Shown: positions 34,617 to 40,191 of the stretch, piece after piece
Numbering within the stretch: position 1 is the stretch's first letter
Layout of the letters: each line of letters opens with the position of its first letter
Assembly: GCA_011524755.1 (NCBI GenBank)
Contig: WTJR01000165.1
Span: 21,168 to 61,358 of the forward strand
From: Halieaceae bacterium
Lineage (GTDB): Bacteria > Pseudomonadota > Gammaproteobacteria > Pseudomonadales > Halieaceae
Direction of reading: 5' to 3'
Length of the DNA stretch: 40,191 nucleotides
Position numbers and translations under genes: made by a program
Notes under the pieces: generated by a model
The model's input: only the letters and a program-made list of their open reading frames with translations
What the model was told of the DNA's origin: nothing
The model's database searches: none

Positions 34617-37600
34617 GTGAGTAAAAGTCATGAGGGCCGCATCGAGCGGCTAGTTCCTCAACATATTTCATACCCCGAGCAACTCCCGGTTGTTGCGCGC
34701 AGAGACGAAATCATGCGCGCTATCGCCGAGAATCAGGTTGTCGTGATCGCCGGTGAGACAGGCTCGGGTAAGACCACGCAACTGCCCAAGATGTGTCTCG
34801 AGCTGGGCCGTGGCCGCGAAAAGCGCATAGGTCATACCCAGCCCCGCCGAATTGCCGCTCGTGCCGTATCAAGTCGTATTGCTGAAGAGTTAAACACCAC
34901 GGTGGGCGGCCTGGTCGGTTATCAGGTGCGCTTCAATGACGATGTCACCGAGCAAACCGCCGTAAAAGTGATGACTGACGGTATTTTGCTGACGGAGCTA
35001 TCGCGAGATCGTCAGCTTCAGGCGTATGACACGCTGATCATTGATGAGGCGCACGAGCGAAGCCTCAATATCGATTTTATTCTCGGGTATCTGAAGCGAT
35101 TACTGCCAAAACGTCCTGATCTGAAAGTCATCATCACGTCGGCAACGATCGACGTAGAGCGTTTCAGCCAGCACTTTAATAATGCCCCCGTTATCGAGGT
35201 CTCCGGACGTACTTACCCGGTAGATGTCCATTATCTCGACAGTGTGGAGGACCGCGATCGAGGATTACAGCGGCAGGTATCTCAGCTTGTCGATGACATA
35301 GAGGCGGAGCGGTATGGTCCTCGTGGTGATGTCCTGGTTTTCTGTCCGGGTGAACGGCAAATACGTGATCTCGCTAAAGAGCTCCGCGGTCGTGAGCGGA
35401 TTCAGGTATTACCTCTCTACGCTCGCCTCAGCAATGCCGAGCAGAACCGTGTCTTTAACCGCACCGGTGCCGGTATGCGCGTCGTCCTTGCAACCAACGT
35501 GGCGGAGACATCGCTGACGGTGCCCGGTATCCGCTATGTCATTGATCCGGGGGATGCCCGCATTAGTCGATACAGTCACCGATCTGGTCTTCAGCGGTTG
35601 CCAATTGAATCTATCTCACAGGCGAGCGCTAACCAGCGCAAGGGGCGCTGCGGTCGGGTGGCTGAAGGGGTGTGCTTCAGGCTGTACTCAGAGCAGGATT
35701 TTGTTTCGCGCCCTGAGTTTACTGACGCCGAGATTTTACGCACCAATCTTGCGTCGGTGATTCTGAGAATGCTGGAGCTGGGCTTGGGAGACGTTAGGCA
35801 GTTTCCTTTTGTCGACCCGCCCGACCCCAAAATGGTCCGTGACGGGTTTCGACTGCTGACGGAGTTGGGCGCTGTTGATGGTAATGCCAAGCTCACGCCC
35901 CTCGGTCGGGCCATGGCGAAGCTACCGGTCGACCCAAAATTGAGCCGTATTTTGTTGGATGCAGCGAGCCGTGACTGCCTGAATGAGGCGCTGGTCATTA
36001 TCAGTGCGCTGTCGGTTCAGGACCCACGCGAGCGACCCCAAGAGAAGCGTGCGCAGTCTGATCAGCAACACGCAAGATTTAATAACCCCCAGTCGGATTT
36101 CATTGCCTGGCTGAATCTATGGCAGTACCTGGAAGAGCAGCGACAGGCCCTGAGCCAAAATCAGTTTCGTAAGTTGTGCGATCGGGAGTTTCTTTCGTAT
36201 TTGCGTATCAGGGAGTGGCGTGAGGTTCACTACCAGCTGGTGGTCTCGTGTCGTCAGATGAAGTTTCGGGTAACCGAACTAAAATCCTACGAGGATAAAT
36301 ACGAGGCAATCCACCGTGCGCTGTTGTCGGGCTTGTTGGGCAATATCGCTCAGCAAGATGAGGGCCGGCGGTTCAATGCTGCCCGCAACCGGAAAGCTCA
36401 GGTGTTTCCGGCGTCGGGACAGTACAAAAAGCCGCCTAAATGGTTGGTTGCAGCCGAACTGGTGGAGACCTCACAGGTCTTCGCTCGCCAATGCGCCGCC
36501 ATCGAGCCCGGCTGGCTTCTCGAGACCAACCCGGCGCTTCTCAAACGCCATCACTATGAGCCCGCCTGGAATGCGCGCTCGAGTCGTGTCATGGCCAAGG
36601 AGCGGGTGTCGCTGTTTGGTTTAACCATCAGTGACGGGCAAAGGGTGCATTACGCGGGTATCGATCCGAAAACCTCGAGATCCATCATGATTCGTGACGG
36701 TCTGGTATCGGGAAATTATCGCCAGCCACCGGATTTCTTGAAGCACAATTTAAAACTCGTTAACGATGTTATGGAGCTTGAGTCGAGGACTCGACGGCGA
36801 GACCTCCTGGTCGACGAAGAGTCGATGGTCCGGTTCTACGATGAGCGACTTCCAGCGGACTGTGCGAGCGGGGTAGCGCTTGATAAGTGGTTGCGTCGTG
36901 ACGAGGCCGCTGCGCAAAGCCTCAGGATGAAGCGAGAACAAGTACTAACCCGCGACCCGGGTGGTGAGGTTGAGGCGCAGTTCCCGAAGACACTCACGGT
37001 AGGCGACATTAGCTTTCAGTTGAGTTACCAGTTCGAGCCCGGGGGTAATCGTGACGGTGTCACGGTTACCATTCCCCGCGCGCTGATGAACCGTGTACCG
37101 CGATATCGTTTTGAATGGTTGGTCCCGGGCCTGTTGAGGGACAAATTGATAGCCATGATCAAGGGCTTACCCAAACAACTGCGCAAGCAACTCGTACCAG
37201 CACCGGATGTTGCAGACGCATTGCTGGAGCGCCTGATACCAGCCGACGAACCACTGTCTCATGCGCTGACCCGAGAAATTAAGGCCCTTCGCTCCGTCAG
37301 TGTTTCGACCAGCGATTGGGCGCAGGTGGATATTGAGTCGTTTTATTTGATGAATATCCGCGTAGTAGATGATCGTAAAAAACTACTTGGAGAAGGTCGT
37401 GACCTAGCTGCGTTGGTATCCGAGTTTCGCAGCAATTCACCGGTGGAGGTGGTCACCACTAGGAACAATCTCGAGCGGGTCAATGTAACGCGCTGGGATT
37501 TCGATGATTTGCCAACGGAGTGGCGCGGCAAGTCAGCAGGCGCGGAGGTATTGGCCTACCCCGCGGTGATTAAGGAGGGGTCGGGACAACTATCCGTGCG

Positions 37601-38363
37601 CCTCCTCGATTACCCGGTGGAAGCCGACCGCCAGCACCGCCTCGGTGTGGCCGGGCTCCTGCTTCAAAGTGATCTAAAAACTGCGAAATACCTTAAAAAG
37701 CAGCTATTTGTCGATAACATGTCAAAACTGGCTCTTGCTGGTGCCCGTTTGGAGCGAGAGTCGTTGGTAGATGCCATTATCGAGGGTGGTTTATGGCAGC
37801 TGCTCGATGGCGTAAAGCTACCAAGATCGCAAGATGAGTTTGCGTCGGTTCAACGCGCCGTCACAGCACAGTGGGTGCCCCATGTGCTGGAGATGGGTAA
37901 CCACTTGGCGCAAGCGATTAAGGTTGCGTCTGATACGTGGACTGTACTCTCGCGTTACGGCGCGAATGAGTACGCGGAGGCGCGGGCAGACATGGAGCAG
38001 CAATTGCAAATGCTCTTCAGTCCGAAAAGCCTTATCGAGACCCCCTCAGAGTGGATAACCTATTACCCTCGGTACCTCAAAGCGATCGCAAATCGTGCCG
38101 AGCGCCTGCCAGCGCAGGGTGGAAAGGACGATAAGTCCATGGCAATGCTGTTACCGCAAGTCCAGCGATTGAATGATGGCAAGAAACGCTATCCTGGGCT
38201 CGACGTTCTGTGTCCCGAGGCAGTTCGGTTTCGCTGGATGCTAGAGGAGTTTCGCGTGTCCTTATTCGCTCAGCAGCTGGGTACGAAATTACCCGTCTCG
38301 GCCAAGCGCCTAGATCAGCAGTGGCAAGCAGTTGAGGGGTGGATGACAAATAATCCGCGTTGA
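34617..38363 (+). CDS. hrpA: DEAH-box RNA helicase HrpA
   Basis: Large ATP-dependent RNA helicase; E. coli HrpA (1300 residues) acts on stalled or collided ribosomes and on some mRNAs. The 1248-residue protein has Walker A GETGSGKTTQ (K52), the DEAH motif in IIDEAHERSLN (near 143), motif III SATI and motif VI QRKGRCGRV. Helicase-associated and OB-like domains follow at about 400-640, and the long C-terminal DUF3418-type region reaches the end. The GTG start has GAGGAA upstream and lies 29 bases after fadD. Confidence 0.95.
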   Translation: MSKSHEGRIERLVPQHISYPEQLPVVARRDEIMRAIAENQVVVIAGETGSGKTTQLPKMCLELGRGREKRIGHTQPRRIAARAVSSRIAEELNTTVGGLVGYQVRFNDDVTEQTAVKVMTDGILLTELSRDRQLQAYDTLIIDEAHERSLNIDFILGYLKRLLPKRPDLKVIITSATIDVERFSQHFNNAPVIEVSGRTYPVDVHYLDSVEDRDRGLQRQVSQLVDDIEAERYGPRGDVLVFCPGERQIRDLAKELRGRERIQVLPLYARLSNAEQNRVFNRTGAGMRVVLATNVAETSLTVPGIRYVIDPGDARISRYSHRSGLQRLPIESISQASANQRKGRCGRVAEGVCFRLYSEQDFVSRPEFTDAEILRTNLASVILRMLELGLGDVRQFPFVDPPDPKMVRDGFRLLTELGAVDGNAKLTPLGRAMAKLPVDPKLSRILLDAASRDCLNEALVIISALSVQDPRERPQEKRAQSDQQHARFNNPQSDFIAWLNLWQYLEEQRQALSQNQFRKLCDREFLSYLRIREWREVHYQLVVSCRQMKFRVTELKSYEDKYEAIHRALLSGLLGNIAQQDEGRRFNAARNRKAQVFPASGQYKKPPKWLVAAELVETSQVFARQCAAIEPGWLLETNPALLKRHHYEPAWNARSSRVMAKERVSLFGLTISDGQRVHYAGIDPKTSRSIMIRDGLVSGNYRQPPDFLKHNLKLVNDVMELESRTRRRDLLVDEESMVRFYDERLPADCASGVALDKWLRRDEAAAQSLRMKREQVLTRDPGGEVEAQFPKTLTVGDISFQLSYQFEPGGNRDGVTVTIPRALMNRVPRYRFEWLVPGLLRDKLIAMIKGLPKQLRKQLVPAPDVADALLERLIPADEPLSHALTREIKALRSVSVSTSDWAQVDIESFYLMNIRVVDDRKKLLGEGRDLAALVSEFRSNSPVEVVTTRNNLERVNVTRWDFDDLPTEWRGKSAGAEVLAYPAVIKEGSGQLSVRLLDYPVEADRQHRLGVAGLLLQSDLKTAKYLKKQLFVDNMSKLALAGARLERESLVDAIIEGGLWQLLDGVKLPRSQDEFASVQRAVTAQWVPHVLEMGNHLAQAIKVASDTWTVLSRYGANEYAEARADMEQQLQMLFSPKSLIETPSEWITYYPRYLKAIANRAERLPAQGGKDDKSMAMLLPQVQRLNDGKKRYPGLDVLCPEAVRFRWMLEEFRVSLFAQQLGTKLPVSAKRLDQQWQAVEGWMTNNPR

Positions 38364-38413
38364 TATTCATACTTTTTGTTAAAGTAGCGCCAAGCAGATG
38401 AGAGAAATTCAGA

Positions 38414-39139
38414 GTGTCACCAGCATCTAATCCAGTTATATCGGCAGTCCTAGCGATCTGGCTTTCGATTGCGGTGTCGCCGGCCACGGCGAATGACGAC
38501 CCCTTTGAGTCACTCAATCGCGAGATTCTCGAGTTCAACGATGCCGCTGATGCAGCAATCCTAAGACCGATTGCGGTTGCCTACGACGAAACCGTACCCA
38601 AGCCCATTCGGCGTGGATTGATGAACGCCTACGATAACCTGACCGATGTGAACGCAGCGGTAAACGCCTTGCTTCAGGGTAGGCCGGGATACGCCGTAAA
38701 AAATACGGGACGTGTGCTAATTAATACGACGTTCGGTTTGCTGGGCGTCATCGATGTTGCCAGTGACATGGGTATTGAACCTTACGAGACTGACTTCGGG
38801 CATACCCTTGCTCGCTGGGGTGCGCCGGAGGGACCGTATGTCATGGTGCCATTTCTCGGGCCTCGAACATTCCGGTCCGGTATTGGCGATATCACTGACA
38901 GCTTTATGTCAGCCAACGACTACGTATTTGATGATGACCTCATTACCTGGGGATCAAGAGGCTGGCGGGCGCTAGAGTACCGAGCGGACCTTCTGGAGGC
39001 CGAGGACCTCATTACGGGTGATCGCTATGTCTTCATTCGCGACGCTTACCTACAGAACCGCGAGGCCTTGGTGAATGATGGCGTGGTTGAAGATACGTTT
39101 TCTGACTTCGAAGAAGACGAGTGGGACGAGGATTTTTAA
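38414..39139 (+). CDS. mlaA: MlaA/VacJ-family lipid-asymmetry protein lacking a lipobox
   Basis: Outer-membrane component of the Mla pathway that removes phospholipids from the outer leaflet. The 241-residue protein has the family blocks DPFESLNREILEFNDAAD, INTTFGLLGVIDVASDMGI, FGHTLARWGAPEGPYVMVPF and GPRTFRSGIGDI. The N-terminus (ISAVLAIWLSIAVSPATAND) is a normal Sec signal, with no cysteine anywhere in the protein, whereas E. coli MlaA is a lipoprotein. The GTG start is the only one near: an in-frame TGA lies four codons before it. The C-terminus is strongly acidic (DFEEDEWDEDF). Its stop overlaps the stop of dusA. No mlaBCDEF genes are here. Confidence 0.9.
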   Translation: MSPASNPVISAVLAIWLSIAVSPATANDDPFESLNREILEFNDAADAAILRPIAVAYDETVPKPIRRGLMNAYDNLTDVNAAVNALLQGRPGYAVKNTGRVLINTTFGLLGVIDVASDMGIEPYETDFGHTLARWGAPEGPYVMVPFLGPRTFRSGIGDITDSFMSANDYVFDDDLITWGSRGWRALEYRADLLEAEDLITGDRYVFIRDAYLQNREALVNDGVVEDTFSDFEEDEWDEDF

Positions 39140-40149
39140 GCGCTGCGGCGGGCGATTAGTGCCTCGGTAGCATCCACCGCTTCTTTGAAGAGTGCAGCAT
39201 CTGCTCCCGTCTTATGCATGCCTTCACTCAGCAGTCTGCGAAACAACTTTCCACCCGGTTGTCGCTGATACAAACCCAGCACATGACGAAGCACATGGTT
39301 CACACGACCACCTTGTGCAAGGACAGTCTCCAGGTAGGGCATCAACGCCAAGGCGACATCGTAGCGGGACAGATTCCGCTCGGTATCGCCAAACAGCTGA
39401 GCGTCTACTTGAGATAGCAACCATGGGTTCTGATAGGGCTCTCGCCCCAACATGACCCCATCCACATGGTCGAGATGCGCCTGACAGTCATCGAGGGAGG
39501 TAATGCCACCGTTCAGCACAATGGTGAGGTCGGGGAAGTCTCGTTTTAGCTGGTATACCCACTCGTATCTCAGCGGTGGGACTTCTCTGTTCTCCTTGGG
39601 CGAGAGTCCCTGAAGCCACGCGTTGCGTGCGTGCGCTATGAAGACATCACTTCCGCCCTCGGCTACGGTGCCGACAAAATCGCGGACGATGTCGTAGCTG
39701 TTGTCATCATCGATGCCAAGCCGGTGTTTGACGGTGACTGGCAACTCGACGGCCTCGTTCATCGCGGCAACGCAGTCACGAACAAGCTCGGGCTCACGCA
39801 TCAAGCAGGCACCAAAGGCACCGTTCTGAACGCGATCTGACGGGCATCCGCAGTTTAGATTGATCTCATCATAGCCATAGCTCGCACCCATTTTGGCTGC
39901 GACGGCTAGATCGGCTGGAGTCGACCCTCCTAATTGCAGGGCAACCGGGTGCTCTTCCTCGTTGAATTTAAGGTGCCTGTCGCTGTCACCATGAATCAAT
40001 GCACCCGTGGTGACCATTTCGGTGTAAACGCGGGCATGGCGCGTTATGAGGCGCCAAAAATACCGGCAGTGCCGGTCGCTCCAGTCCATGCAGGGCGCTG
40101 TGCTAAAACGCCACGGGCTGTTTATCTTTGGCTTGCTCGAATCATTCAT
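39136..40149 (-). CDS. dusA: tRNA-dihydrouridine(20/20a) synthase DusA
   Basis: FMN-dependent enzyme that reduces uridine to dihydrouridine at positions 20/20a of the tRNA D-loop. The 337-residue protein has a TIM-barrel with the substrate-site motif INLNCGCPSDRVQNGAFGACLM. The catalytic cysteine is probably C102 in GCPS. The FMN-phosphate segment is LNGGITSLDD and GVMLGREPYQNPWLL, and a helical domain covers about 250-335. Length and the N-terminal RFSTAPCMDWSDRHCRYF identify DusA rather than DusB or DusC. It is convergent with mlaA: the two stops share the TTAA at 39136-39139. Confidence 0.95.
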   Translation of the reverse strand: MNDSSKPKINSPWRFSTAPCMDWSDRHCRYFWRLITRHARVYTEMVTTGALIHGDSDRHLKFNEEEHPVALQLGGSTPADLAVAAKMGASYGYDEINLNCGCPSDRVQNGAFGACLMREPELVRDCVAAMNEAVELPVTVKHRLGIDDDNSYDIVRDFVGTVAEGGSDVFIAHARNAWLQGLSPKENREVPPLRYEWVYQLKRDFPDLTIVLNGGITSLDDCQAHLDHVDGVMLGREPYQNPWLLSQVDAQLFGDTERNLSRYDVALALMPYLETVLAQGGRVNHVLRHVLGLYQRQPGGKLFRRLLSEGMHKTGADAALFKEAVDATEALIARRSA

Positions 40150-40191
40150 TACGCTATTGTCGCATAGTGAGCGTTGGACGGATTAGCCTCT

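Noticed and set aside
1-40191. Genomic island, prophage, insertion sequence or CRISPR array
   Set aside because: No integrase, transposase, phage gene, tRNA-flanked boundary, long direct repeats or regularly spaced repeats were seen; the genes look like a continuous core chromosome.

Overview
The window reads as a single, ordinary chromosomal segment of a marine-type gammaproteobacterium with moderate GC. The order iscR-iscS-iscU-iscA-hscB-hscA-fdx, then ndk, rlmN, pilF, ispG, hisS, a yfgM-like gene, bamB and der is a classic gammaproteobacterial block. The isocitrate lyase is of the long (about 530-residue) type. Together with the B12-scavenging and fatty-acid genes this fits the OM60/NOR5 (Halieaceae) or a nearby group, but the lineage is an inference from gene order and protein style. 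I saw no tRNA, rRNA, CRISPR array, phage or insertion sequence, and no gap between genes longer than about 290 bases.

Region 1 (1-5303) is the Isc iron-sulfur assembly operon. It is preceded by an almost perfect type 1 IscR operator, so IscR should repress its own operon when Fe-S cluster supply is adequate. Region 2 (5304-13510) starts at its own promoter with ndk and continues through rlmN, pilF, ispG, hisS, the yfgM-like gene, bamB and der. RlmN and IspG are Fe-S enzymes and so depend on region 1. Neither iscX nor rodZ, often found in this block, is present. Region 3 (13511-16674) holds isocitrate lyase with a strong terminator, then an HxlR-type regulator paired with a class II aldolase-like gene.

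Region 4 (16695-20010, minus strand) is a vitamin B12 locus: a cobalamin riboswitch, a BtuB-like TonB-dependent receptor, the corrinoid adenosyltransferase CobO and an unrecognised membrane protein, probably one transcript. The riboswitch lies antisense to the apparent 5' extension of a DUF501 gene, so that gene must start later than its longest reading frame suggests. Region 5 (20037-24673) holds DUF501, a VOC-fold protein, an SLC13-type transporter with two RCK-C-like domains, a basic helical protein of unknown function and a membrane fatty acid desaturase.

Region 6 (24674-25995) is the least conventional part: a small exported protein with a very strong ribosome-binding site, a small two-helix membrane protein and an exported stand-alone C39-type cysteine peptidase, with RNA hairpins before and between the small genes. 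It is the best candidate here for an undescribed system.

Region 7 (26001-31752, minus strand) is a tight operon mnmC - glutaminyl-peptide cyclotransferase - M16C peptidase. Region 8 (31861-40149) holds an unknown 166-residue protein, a MaoC-like hydratase convergent with it, an acyl-CoA ligase (fadD), the helicase hrpA, an MlaA-family protein without a lipobox, and dusA.
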